This document shows positions 14,712 through 23,906 of a DNA stretch of 64,000 bases, in pieces (position 1 is the first letter of the stretch; each line of letters begins with the position of its first letter). Below the pieces are notes generated by a model. That model saw only the letters and a program-made list of their open reading frames with translations. It did not search any database and was not told the origin of the DNA. The DNA comes from JBGAQP01 sp044220635. GTDB taxonomy: Bacteria; Pseudomonadota; Gammaproteobacteria; Burkholderiales; Usitatibacteraceae. The stretch covers positions 97,379 through 161,378 of the forward strand of contig JBGAQP010000004.1 in assembly GCA_044220635.1 (NCBI GenBank), read 5' to 3'. The translations under genes were made by a program, and so were the position numbers.

Positions 14712-15551
14712 ATGGCCCTCACCGAAACCGATCACGACCTCAAGCTCGACGCCCCGCGCGCCCTCGGCGAGCGCGCCGGGATGCTCCTGCTCATCGTCCT
14801 GGTGCCGGCGATCCTCGTCATCGACTACCTCTCGGGCCGGCAGTTCTCGCTGCACCTCTTCTACCTCGTGCCGGTCGGGCTCGCGTCGTGGAGCCTCGGG
14901 GCGAGGGCGGGCTACACCATCGCCGGCGCGGCGACGGCCTCGATCGCGTTCGTGGCCTGGACCTCGCGCGCTCCCGGCGGCCTGGGGATCACTGTCTGGG
15001 AGATCCTCTGGAGCCTGGGCCTCTTCGTCTTCGTGGCCCACCTCGTGGCGCGCCATCGCTATTTCGTCGACGGCGTGCACGCGCTCGCCCGCGTGGACAA
15101 CGAGTCGGGCGCGCTTTCGAGGCGCGAGTTCGAGCGGGTGTTCGAGGCCGAGGTGCGCCGCGCCCGGCGCTACCGGCGCGCGGTGGCCGTGGTCCTCGCC
15201 GAGCTCGCGGAATCCCGCGAGGGCGCGGCCCGGGCGAAGGGCTTCTTTCCCGCCATGGTCCGCGGGGTCATCGGGGAAGTGCGCGAGGGCGACTCCGTGG
15301 GCCGCATCGCGCCTCGGCGCTTCGCGATCCTGCTCATCGAGTGTCCCCTCGCCGAAGCGTCCACCGTGGCGCGGCGCATCCAGATCTCGCTGACCACCCA
15401 GCTGCGGCTCCGCAAGGGGACCATCGCCTTCGGCGTCGCCGGCTACGGGGGGCGGAGCCACACGAGCGGGGCGGACCTGATGGCCCTCGCGGACAGCCAC
15501 CTCCTGATCGCGAAAGGCGGTTCGGGGGTCGCCGAGGGCTCCCTGGACTGA
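14712..15551 (+). CDS. Membrane protein with degenerate GGDEF domain
   Basis: 279 residues. The N-terminal third has about four membrane segments (GMLLLIVLVPAILVIDYLSG to LFVFVAHLVA). The C-terminal 160 residues follow the diguanylate cyclase layout: DNESGALSRREFERVF stands where DxLTGLxNRRxF is expected, and KGTIAFGVAG with LMALADSHLLIAKGGSG matches the end of the domain. At the signature position the sequence reads GRIAPRRFAILL, so GGDEF is replaced by APRRF and the metal and substrate residues are gone. It is therefore most likely a receptor or scaffold rather than a cyclase. ATG 14712. Confidence 0.75.
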   Translation: MALTETDHDLKLDAPRALGERAGMLLLIVLVPAILVIDYLSGRQFSLHLFYLVPVGLASWSLGARAGYTIAGAATASIAFVAWTSRAPGGLGITVWEILWSLGLFVFVAHLVARHRYFVDGVHALARVDNESGALSRREFERVFEAEVRRARRYRRAVAVVLAELAESREGAARAKGFFPAMVRGVIGEVREGDSVGRIAPRRFAILLIECPLAEASTVARRIQISLTTQLRLRKGTIAFGVAGYGGRSHTSGADLMALADSHLLIAKGGSGVAEGSLD

Positions 15552-15674
15552 AATCCTCGGTCCGGAATCACGAAAAGCTAGCGATCACTCCGAGATTTCG
15601 GCTGTTCCCGTGGTGGAATCCCCAGGAATCCACCATTCGGGATGCGATGCGGGTGCCCAGGGGCGAAGTGGGCC

Positions 15675-15703
15675 TTGAAATTCCCCATGCGGGAAACTAT
15701 TAT
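15675..15703 (+). promoter_or_regulatory. sigma70-type promoter of groESL
   Basis: TTGAAA (15675-15680), a 17-base spacer, then TATTAT (15698-15703). The -10 box overlaps the first base of the CIRCE operator, so HrcA bound there would block transcription initiation. Confidence 0.82.
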
Positions 15704-15729
15704 TAGCACTCGCTGCGGGTGAGTGCCAA
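15703..15729. promoter_or_regulatory. CIRCE operator (HrcA binding site)
   Basis: TTAGCACTC, nine bases (GCTGCGGGT), then GAGTGCCAA. One mismatch in the right arm (C for T) from the consensus TTAGCACTC-N9-GAGTGCTAA. It lies 73 bp before groES, overlapping the -10 box, which predicts HrcA repression relieved by heat shock. Confidence 0.92.
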
Positions 15730-15802
15730 GCCCGCCATTTGCCGTGCCGGAGCCCCGGCCCCGGCCCAAGACGCGTAACCAGCAAACCTGAGGAGTGAAT
15801 CC

Positions 15803-16090
15803 ATGAAACTGCGTCCGCTGCACGACCGCGTGATCGTCAAGCGCCTCGAGGAAGAGCGCAAGACCGCCTCCGGCATCGTCATCCCCGATACCGCCGCCGA
15901 GAAGCCCGACCAGGGCGAAGTCCTCGCCGTCGGTCCCGGCAAGAAGAACGACGAGGGCAAGCTCTCCCCCGTCGACGTGAAGGTCGGCGACAAGATCCTC
16001 TTCGGCAAGTACTCGGGCACCACCGTCAAGATCGACGGCGAGGAGCTGCTCGTGATGCGCGAAGAAGACATCATGGCCGTCGTGGCCTGA
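15803..16090 (+). CDS. groES: Co-chaperonin GroES
   Basis: 95 residues, full length. It forms the heptameric lid of the GroEL folding chamber. N-terminus MKLRPLHDRVIVKRLEEERK, mobile loop KTASGIVIPDTAAEKPDQG, and C-terminus EELLVMREEDIMAVV are all canonical. GAGGAG upstream of ATG 15803. First gene of the groESL operon, under the promoter and CIRCE element at 15675-15729. Confidence 0.98.
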   Translation: MKLRPLHDRVIVKRLEEERKTASGIVIPDTAAEKPDQGEVLAVGPGKKNDEGKLSPVDVKVGDKILFGKYSGTTVKIDGEELLVMREEDIMAVVA

Positions 16091-16121
16091 TCGCCTCCAA
16101 CCCCATACGAGAGGAATTCCC

Positions 16122-17759
<1,638 letters not shown>

Positions 17760-17760
17760 C

Positions 17761-17796
17761 CTTCCGAGGGGGCGCGAAACGCGCCCCCGCCGGAAG
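17761..17796 (+). terminator. Stem-loop directly after groEL
   Basis: Inner stem GGGGGCGCG (17768-17776) / CGCGCCCCC (17780-17788) with AAA loop, extended by CTTCCG (17761-17766) / CGGAAG (17791-17796). No T-run follows, so it may protect the mRNA 3' end or assist termination rather than act alone. Confidence 0.6.
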
Positions 17797-17797
17797 G

Positions 17798-17823
17798 TCA
17801 TCCCCGCGCAGGCGGGGATCCAG
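17798..17823. repeat. REP-like element (TCATCCCCGC...GCGGGGATCCA)
   Basis: Palindrome ATCCCCGC-GCAG-GCGGGGAT (17800-17819) inside the GTCATCCCCGC/GCGGGGATCCAG context that recurs as a dispersed extragenic palindrome in many proteobacterial genomes. Single copy in this window, placed between groEL and its terminator. Confidence 0.55.
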
Positions 17824-17835
17824 CCCGCAACAACG

Positions 17836-17864
17836 AAAAGCCCCGCCCCGGCGGGGCTTTTCTT
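17836..17864. terminator. Rho-independent terminator
   Basis: AAAAGCCCCGCC, two C, GGCGGGGCTTTT: 12 bp stem with T-run (TTTTCTT) on the + strand and A-run on the other side, so it can work in both directions. It ends about 14 bp before the ATG of the next gene. Confidence 0.85.
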
Positions 17865-17877
17865 CTAGCATCGGGGC

Positions 17878-19059
17878 ATGCAGAGCTTCGACGTCGCGGT
17901 GGTCGGCGCCGGCGCCGCCGGCATGATGTGCGCGGCGACCGCGGGGCAGCGCGGCCGGCGCGTGGTCCTCATCGACCACTACCCGAAGCTCGGCGAGAAG
18001 ATCCGCATCTCGGGCGGGGGGCGGTGCAACTTCACCAACCTCCACGCCGGGCCCGCGAACTTCCTGTCGAGGAACCCCGACTTCTGCCGCTCGGCGCTCG
18101 CACGCTACACGCCCGCGCATTTCATCCGCCTCGTGGACGCCCATGGCATCGCCTGGCACGAGAAGAAGCTCGGCCAGCTCTTCTGCGACGCAAGCGCCAC
18201 GCAGATCGTCGCCATGCTGCGTTCGGAGTGCGACAAGGGGCGCGTGGCGTGGCGCATGCCGTGCGCGGTCGAGGGCGTGGCCCGAGAGGGCGATCGCTTC
18301 GCGGTCGCGACTTCCGCGGGGCCCCTCGCGGCGCGCTCGCTCGTCGTCGCGACGGGCGGGCTCACGGTCCCGAAGATCGGCGCCACGCCTTTCGGCTACC
18401 GGCTCGCGGAGCAGTTCGGGCTCGCGGTGGTGCCGCCGAAGCCCGCGCTCGTGCCCCTGAGCCTCGATCCCGAATCCCTCGCGCGCTACGGCGACCTGTC
18501 GGGCGTTTCCCTCGAAGTCGAGGCCTCGTGCCGCGGGGCGAGCTTCCGCGAGAACGCCCTCTTCACGCACCGCGGCCTCTCCGGCCCCGCGATCCTGCAG
18601 GCCTCGTCGTACTGGCAGGACGGGCCCGCCTCGGACCCGATCCACCTGAACCTGCTGCCCGGGCTCGACATCCGCGCCTGGCTCCGGGACGAGCGGCGCT
18701 CGAAGGCCCTTCTCACCACGCTTCTCGCCGAGCGCTGGCCCCGCCGCTTCGCGCAGCAATGGGGCGAGGCGCAGGGGCTCGCGCGGCCCGTGGTCCAGCT
18801 CACCGACGAGGCGCTCGAGGAGGCCGCGCGCCTGCTCGGCGACTGGCCGGTGAAGCCCTCCGGAACGCTCGGCTACAACAAGGCGGAAGTGACCTTGGGA
18901 GGCGTGGACACGCGCGGCCTTTCCTCGAAGACGATGGAATCGAGCGCGGCCCCGGGCCTGTACTTCATCGGCGAGGTCGTGGACGTGACCGGGCAGCTCG
19001 GCGGATTCAACTTCCAGTGGGCCTGGGCGTCGGGCCACGCCGCGGGCGAGGCCGCGTAG
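17878..19059 (+). CDS. BaiN/HI0933-like NAD(P)/FAD-dependent oxidoreductase
   Basis: 393 residues. The FAD-binding dinucleotide fold is at the start (VAVVGAGAAGMMCAATAGQR), followed by the family signature EKIRISGGGRCNFTN near 40-55. The C-terminal second FAD contact is FIGEVVDVTGQLGGFNFQWA near 370. These are hallmarks of the HI0933/YhiN/BaiN flavoproteins, whose usual substrates are unknown; some reduce bile-acid-like enones. ATG 17878 lies only 14 bp after the groESL terminator T-run, leaving no room for an ordinary promoter plus leader. It may therefore be read leaderless from a promoter inside the terminator region, or by read-through. Confidence 0.87.
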   Translation: MQSFDVAVVGAGAAGMMCAATAGQRGRRVVLIDHYPKLGEKIRISGGGRCNFTNLHAGPANFLSRNPDFCRSALARYTPAHFIRLVDAHGIAWHEKKLGQLFCDASATQIVAMLRSECDKGRVAWRMPCAVEGVAREGDRFAVATSAGPLAARSLVVATGGLTVPKIGATPFGYRLAEQFGLAVVPPKPALVPLSLDPESLARYGDLSGVSLEVEASCRGASFRENALFTHRGLSGPAILQASSYWQDGPASDPIHLNLLPGLDIRAWLRDERRSKALLTTLLAERWPRRFAQQWGEAQGLARPVVQLTDEALEEAARLLGDWPVKPSGTLGYNKAEVTLGGVDTRGLSSKTMESSAAPGLYFIGEVVDVTGQLGGFNFQWAWASGHAAGEAA

Positions 19060-19064
19060 CGCGC

Positions 19065-20102
19065 TCAGGCGCGCTTCGGCGGCCGGTCGAAGAAACGGAA
19101 GAGCAGCGAGCAGAAGACCACGACGATCACGAAGCGCGTGACGTGCGCTGCGGTGACGAAGGCCACCCCGATCCGGAGCACCTTCGCGGTGATCGACATC
19201 TCGGCGATGCCGCCCGGGGCGGCGGCGAGCAGCGCCGTGCCGAGGTAGGCGCCCGCGCCCCAGGCGAGGGCCGCGCCCACGAGAGCCGCGAGCGCGAGGG
19301 TGATGAAGATCGCGGGCACGAGGGCCGCGACGAAGCGCGGCGCCTCGCGCAGGAAGCTTCGCTGGAAGCGCGCGCCGAGCGCGCACGCGAGGAGCAGCTG
19401 CGCGGCGTTCGACACGGCCACGGGGACCGAGGACAAGTGAACGCCCGCGACCGTGAGGCCGATGCTCGCGAAGAGCGGGCCGATCATGAACGCGGTGGGA
19501 ATCCGGAGCCTGCGCGCGAAGAGGCCCGCGGCCGCCGCGACCAGCGCGAGCGCGACCAGCCCTCCGGGATCGAAGGGCAGCGCGACCGCGCGATAGTCGT
19601 CGCTGCCCGAGAAGCCCGCGAGCGTGATCCCCACGGGCACGAGCGTCACGACGAAGAGCATGCGCATCGAGTGCGAGAGCGCCACGCGGTCGGGGAGCGC
19701 GCCGTGCCTCTCGCCGATCGTCGCCATTTCCGCGGCCCCTCCGGGCATGCTGCCGAAGAAGGCCGTCGCCCGGTCCACGCCCGCGGCGCGCGCGAGAAAG
19801 GCCCCGCTCGCCGCGCCCACGCCGATGGAGGCGAAGCCGAGCGCGACGAACCAGCCGCCGTAGGCGAGCACTTCCGCGACTACCGGCGGGGTGAAGTAAA
19901 GGCCCAGGGTCACGCCGATCGCCGCCTGCCCCGCTTCGCGCCCCAGGGGCGGCGCCGCGAGCGTCGCGCCGGAGAACTGGAAGGCGGCCATCGCCACGAG
20001 CGGGCCGATCATCCAGGGCAGCGGGATCCGCAGCCAGGCCGCGGCCGCGCCCGCGGCCGCGCACACCGCGAGCGCGCCCGCGATGGCGGGGAGCTTATGC
20101 AT
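19065..20102 (-). CDS. AbrB-family inner-membrane protein
   Basis: 345 residues, about ten membrane segments. Two homologous halves are visible, each with a motif of the type IPLPWMIGPLVA (near 27) and IPTAFMIGPLFA (near 205), plus PGGAAEM and PGGIAEMS. This duplicated organisation is that of the AbrB (COG3180, YdhH-like) family, often labelled ammonia monooxygenase-like regulators although the function is unproven and transport is more likely. ATG at 20100-20102. Convergent with the BaiN-like gene, 5 bp between stops. Confidence 0.85.
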   Translation of the reverse strand: MHKLPAIAGALAVCAAAGAAAAWLRIPLPWMIGPLVAMAAFQFSGATLAAPPLGREAGQAAIGVTLGLYFTPPVVAEVLAYGGWFVALGFASIGVGAASGAFLARAAGVDRATAFFGSMPGGAAEMATIGERHGALPDRVALSHSMRMLFVVTLVPVGITLAGFSGSDDYRAVALPFDPGGLVALALVAAAAGLFARRLRIPTAFMIGPLFASIGLTVAGVHLSSVPVAVSNAAQLLLACALGARFQRSFLREAPRFVAALVPAIFITLALAALVGAALAWGAGAYLGTALLAAAPGGIAEMSITAKVLRIGVAFVTAAHVTRFVIVVVFCSLLFRFFDRPPKRA

Positions 20103-20120
20103 GCGCGACCATGGGGCGGA

Positions 20121-20150
20121 TTGGCTTCAGGGGGCGGGAAACGCTATAAT
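20121..20150 (+). promoter_or_regulatory. Promoter of tRNA-Phe
   Basis: TTGGCT (20121-20126), 18-base spacer, TATAAT (20145-20150), 38 bp before the mature tRNA 5' end. Confidence 0.72.
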
Positions 20151-20187
20151 TTCAGGCTTTCGCGCGGCGCAACGCCCCGCGAATCAA

Positions 20188-20263
<76 letters not shown>

Positions 20264-20276
20264 GAATCCAGCGTAA

Positions 20277-20308
20277 CAGGGCCCGCCTTCCGGCGGGCCC
20301 TGCATTTT
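20277..20308 (+). terminator. Terminator after tRNA-Phe
   Basis: CAGGGCCCGCC, loop TTCC, GGCGGGCCCTG, then CATTTT: an 11 bp perfect stem ending 45 bp after the tRNA. Confidence 0.85.
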
Positions 20309-20396
20309 CGGCGCGGCCATTCCCCCGGGCCGTTGACCAAGGTCAATCCGCCGCATTCCTCCAGGCGCATCGTGGAACCCTAGGGGGAGTGCCGCC

Positions 20397-20966
20397 ATGA
20401 CCGAAAATCCGATTCGCAGCGTCGAAGAGTTCTACGCCCACGCGATCGCGATCGAGCGCGAGGCGATGGAGCGCTACCGGGAGTTCGAGGCCTATTTCTC
20501 CGACCGCGGCGAGCCGGTCCTCGCGGGCCTGTGCCGCAACCTCGCGCAGGGCGAGCACGACCACTACGACCTGCTCGTCGAGGCGGCGAGCGGGCTCACG
20601 CTGCCCACCATCCACGCGAGCGAGTACTGCTGGCTCGACCGGAGCTCCCCGGAAGCGGCCCCTCACGAATTCTTCTACCGCGTGGCCTCGCCCCGGCAGC
20701 TGCTCGAGATCGCGCTCGAGGCCGAGCGCTGCGCGCGCCGGTTCTTCGGGCGGGTGGCCGAGACCTCGCCTTCGCAGGAGGTTCGCGACCTCGCGCTCGA
20801 CATGGTTCTCGAGGAGGAGCAGCACGTCGCCTGGGTGACCCAGGCGCTCGAGTATTCCGCGGGCGCGGGGGTGGACTGGGAGCGCATCCTCGCCGGCGGC
20901 GCCGGGCCGGGGCTCGCGCTCGGGGCCGAGCGGCGCCTGCGCCGCAGCCCGCCGCCGCCGAAGTAG
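20397..20966 (+). CDS. Ferritin-like (rubrerythrin-type) di-iron protein
   Basis: 189 residues, soluble four-helix protein. Carboxylate/histidine ligands expected for a di-iron site are visible in four helices: AIEREAMERYREFE near 22, QGEHDHYDLL near 50, ALEAERCARRFF near 108 and VLEEEQHVAWV near 139. There is no C-terminal rubredoxin knuckle, so this is the erythrin or ferritin-like type, probably for oxygen, peroxide or iron handling. GGGGGAG lies upstream of ATG 20397. It precedes the oxygen-sensitive 2-oxoacid oxidoreductase operon by 72 bp and could protect it, an inference from position only. Confidence 0.8.
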   Translation: MTENPIRSVEEFYAHAIAIEREAMERYREFEAYFSDRGEPVLAGLCRNLAQGEHDHYDLLVEAASGLTLPTIHASEYCWLDRSSPEAAPHEFFYRVASPRQLLEIALEAERCARRFFGRVAETSPSQEVRDLALDMVLEEEQHVAWVTQALEYSAGAGVDWERILAGGAGPGLALGAERRLRRSPPPPK

Positions 20967-21038
20967 CCCCGGTTTAAGCAATCGCAAACCGCCTCCCGCC
21001 CGCCCGGCTACCATCGGGCGGAAAAGGAGGAGTTTCCC

Positions 21039-21629
21039 GTGTTCCAGATCCGCATCCACGGCCGCGGCGGCCAGGGCGTCGTCACGGCGGCCGAGATGCT
21101 CTCCGTCGCCGCGTTCCTCGAAGGGCGCCACGCGCAGGCCTTTCCGAGCTTCGGCTCGGAGCGCACCGGCGCCCCGGTGGTCGCGTATTGCCGCCTCGAC
21201 GACCGCGAGATCCGGCTGCGCGAGCCCATCCTCGAGCCCGACGCGATCATCATCCAGGACCCCACCCTTCTGCACCAGGTCGACGTCTTCGGCGGGCTCG
21301 CCAAGGGCGGCCATGTCCTCATCAACACCACGCGCACCCTCGAGGCCCTGGGGCTCGGCGACTTCGTGAAGGACTTCCAGCCCAAGCGGGTGTGCACGGT
21401 TCCGGCCACCGAGATCGCCATGAAGCACGTGGGCCGGCCGTTGCCCAACGCGGCGCTCCTGGGCGCCTTCGCGGCGGCCACGGGGCTCATCTCCCTCGAG
21501 TCGGTGGGAAAGGCGATCCGGGAGAAGTTCCCCGCGAAGATCGCCGAGGCCAACGTCCTCGCCGCCGCCGCCGCCTTCGACCACGTTCGCCGCGAGGCGG
21601 GAGCGCTCGAACATGCTCAAGCAGATTGA
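21039..21629 (+). CDS. 2-oxoacid:acceptor oxidoreductase, gamma subunit
   Basis: 196 residues. Gamma domain of a pyruvate/2-oxoacid oxidoreductase: FQIRIHGRGGQGVVTAAEML at the N-terminus and PSFGSERTGAPVVAYCR near 37 are family signatures. It opens a four-gene operon gamma-alpha-beta-GltD-like. It overlaps the alpha gene by 17 bp. The enzyme oxidatively decarboxylates a 2-oxoacid with CoA; whether pyruvate, 2-oxoglutarate or another acid is used cannot be read from the sequence. AAAGGAGGAG precedes the start at 21039 (GTG). Confidence 0.9.
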   Translation: MFQIRIHGRGGQGVVTAAEMLSVAAFLEGRHAQAFPSFGSERTGAPVVAYCRLDDREIRLREPILEPDAIIIQDPTLLHQVDVFGGLAKGGHVLINTTRTLEALGLGDFVKDFQPKRVCTVPATEIAMKHVGRPLPNAALLGAFAAATGLISLESVGKAIREKFPAKIAEANVLAAAAAFDHVRREAGALEHAQAD

Positions 21630-22866
21630 AGGTTCCCACGCGGTCGCCGAGGCCGTGGCGCTGTGCCGCCCCGAGGTGATCTGCGCCTACCCGATCTCCC
21701 CGCAGACGCACATCGTCGAGGGGCTGGGCGAGATGGTGAAGGCGGGGGAGCTCTCCCCCTGCGAGTTCATCAACGTGGAGAGCGAGTTCGCCGCGATGAG
21801 CGTGGCGATCGGGGCCTCCGCCGCGGGCGCGCGCGCCTACACCGCGACCGCGAGCCAGGGGCTGCTCTTCATGGCCGAGGCGGTCTTCAACGCCGCGGGC
21901 ATGGGCCTGCCGATCGTGATGACGGTGGCCAACCGCGCGATCGGCGCGCCGATCAACATCTGGAACGACCACACCGACTCGATGAGCCAGCGCGACTGCG
22001 GCTGGATCCAGCTCTTCGCCGAGACCAACCAGGAGGCGCTCGACCTGCACATCCAGGCCTTCCGGCTCGCCGAGGAGCTCTCGATTCCCGTGATGGTCTG
22101 CATGGACGGCTTCATCCTCACCCACGCCTACGAGCGCGTGGACATGCCCACGCAGGAGCAGGTGGACGCGTTCCTGCCGCCCTTCGAGCCGCGCCAGGTG
22201 CTCGACCCCCAGGAGCCGGTCTCCATGGGCGCGATGGTCGGTCCCGAGGCCTTCATGGAGGTGCGCTACCTCGCTCACGTGAAGCAGATGCAGGCCCTCG
22301 ACCTCATCCCCGGCTGGGCGGAGGAGTTCCGCAAGGCCTTCGGCCGCGATTCCGGCGGCCTCATGCACGGCTACCGCATGGAAGACGCCGACACGGTGGT
22401 GGTCGCCCTCGGCTCGGTGCTGGGCACCATCAAGGACACGGTCGACGCGATGCGCGACCAGGGCCACAGGATCGGGGTCCTGGGCGTCACCTGCTTCCGC
22501 CCCTGGCCGACGGCGGCGATCCGCGAGGCGCTCGGACGGGCGAAGAAGGTGATCGTCGTCGAGAAGTCCTTCGGGGTGGGGCTGGGCGGCATCGTCTCGG
22601 CGAACGTGCGCACCTCGTACTCCGGCTCGCTCGACGACGTGTACACGGTGATCGCGGGGCTCGGCGGCCGGCCGATCACGCGGGAATCGCTCACGCGGGT
22701 GTTTGCGGAGATCGGGCAGGGCAGAGCGCCCGCGCTCACGTTCCTGGACCTCAACCGCGCCGCGGTCGACCGGGCGCTCGCCCGCGAGCGCGAGACGCGG
22801 CGCAGCGGCCCCATCGCCGAGGCGCTGCTGCGCGACATCGGCCTCGTCACGGCGCAGCTGCGCTAG
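21613..22866 (+). CDS. 2-oxoacid:acceptor oxidoreductase, alpha subunit
   Basis: 417 residues. PorA-type alpha subunit: CAYPISPQTHIVE near 25, the conserved binding region EFAAMSVAIGASAAGARAYT, and the C-terminal VVVEKSFGVGLGGIVSANVR region. With the beta subunit it binds thiamine diphosphate and the substrate. ATG 21613 lies inside the end of the gamma gene, so translation is coupled. The next gene starts 40 bp after its stop. Confidence 0.9.
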   Translation: MLKQIEGSHAVAEAVALCRPEVICAYPISPQTHIVEGLGEMVKAGELSPCEFINVESEFAAMSVAIGASAAGARAYTATASQGLLFMAEAVFNAAGMGLPIVMTVANRAIGAPINIWNDHTDSMSQRDCGWIQLFAETNQEALDLHIQAFRLAEELSIPVMVCMDGFILTHAYERVDMPTQEQVDAFLPPFEPRQVLDPQEPVSMGAMVGPEAFMEVRYLAHVKQMQALDLIPGWAEEFRKAFGRDSGGLMHGYRMEDADTVVVALGSVLGTIKDTVDAMRDQGHRIGVLGVTCFRPWPTAAIREALGRAKKVIVVEKSFGVGLGGIVSANVRTSYSGSLDDVYTVIAGLGGRPITRESLTRVFAEIGQGRAPALTFLDLNRAAVDRALARERETRRSGPIAEALLRDIGLVTAQLR

Positions 22867-22906
22867 GGCGCGGCCGGGGCATGAGCCGTCAAACGGAAAG
22901 AGACCC

Positions 22907-23902
22907 ATGAGCTTCCAGCCGGTCAAGTTCTACCAGACGGGCACCTTCACGGTGGGCAACCGCCTGCTGCCCGACACCGAGCGCTCGGTGCAGTCGACCG
23001 TGCGCCGCACCAATTCGCTCAACTCCGGCCACCGCGCCTGCCAGGGCTGCGGCGAGGCGCTCGGCGCCCGCTACGCGATCGACGCGGCGATGGAGGCCAC
23101 TGCCGGCCAGCTCATCGCCGCCAACGCGACCGGCTGCCTCGAGGTCTTCTCGACGCCGTACCCCGAAACCTCGTGGCAGGTTCCCTGGATCCACTCGCTC
23201 TTCGGCAACACCGCGGCGGTGGCCACGGGCATCGCCGCCGCCATGCGCGTCAAGGGCCGCGCCGAGGTGCGCGTCGTCGCGCAGGGCGGCGATGGCGGCA
23301 CGACGGACATCGGCTTCGGGTGCCTCTCGGGAATGTTCGAGAGGAACGACGACGTGCTCTACATCTGCTACGACAACGGCGCCTACATGAACACCGGCGT
23401 GCAGCGCTCCTCGGCCACGCCGCCGGCGGCGCGGACCGCCACGACGGCCGCGGTCGGCTCCACGCCGGGCAACACCTTCGGCCAGGGCAAGGACCTGCCG
23501 ACCATCGCCATGGCGCACGGCATTCCCTACGTCGCGACCGCGACCGTGTCGGAGCTGCGCGACCTCGAGGCGAAGGTGCGTCGCGCGATGGAGTTCCGCG
23601 GCGCCCGCTACCTGCACATCCTCGTGCCCTGCCCGCTCGGCTGGGGGCACGATTCCTCGCTCACGATCCGCATGGCGCGGCTCGCCCACGAAAGCGGCAT
23701 CTTCCCGGTGTTCGAGGCCGAGAACGGCGAGGTGACCGGGGTGGCGAGGATCCGCCGCCAGGTGCCCGTCGAGGAGTACCTGAGGCCCCAGAAGCGCTAC
23801 GCGCACCTCTTTTCGCCAAAACCGCGCGAGGACGTGATCCGGCGCATCCAGGAGAGCGCGAACCGCAACATCCGCAGGTACCGCCTGCTCGAGGAAGCCT
23901 GA
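22907..23902 (+). CDS. 2-oxoacid:acceptor oxidoreductase, beta subunit (thiamine-diphosphate binding)
   Basis: 331 residues. Cysteines for a 4Fe-4S cluster begin in HRACQGCGEALGARYA near 43. The thiamine diphosphate/Mg motif is VVAQGGDGGTTDIGFG followed by the YDNGAYMNTG asparagine region near 155-165. This is the PorB-type catalytic subunit. ATG 22907 has GGAAAGAG upstream; a short out-of-frame ATG at 22881 leads nowhere. Followed 4 bp later by the GltD-like subunit. Confidence 0.9.
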   Translation: MSFQPVKFYQTGTFTVGNRLLPDTERSVQSTVRRTNSLNSGHRACQGCGEALGARYAIDAAMEATAGQLIAANATGCLEVFSTPYPETSWQVPWIHSLFGNTAAVATGIAAAMRVKGRAEVRVVAQGGDGGTTDIGFGCLSGMFERNDDVLYICYDNGAYMNTGVQRSSATPPAARTATTAAVGSTPGNTFGQGKDLPTIAMAHGIPYVATATVSELRDLEAKVRRAMEFRGARYLHILVPCPLGWGHDSSLTIRMARLAHESGIFPVFEAENGEVTGVARIRRQVPVEEYLRPQKRYAHLFSPKPREDVIRRIQESANRNIRRYRLLEEA

Positions 23903-23906
23903 GAGC

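Noticed and set aside
15674..15690. Possible sigma32 promoter (CTTGAAA ... CCCCAT) before groESL
   Set aside because: Only two bases separate the boxes; 11-16 are needed. TTGAAA-N17-TATTAT is a far better reading.
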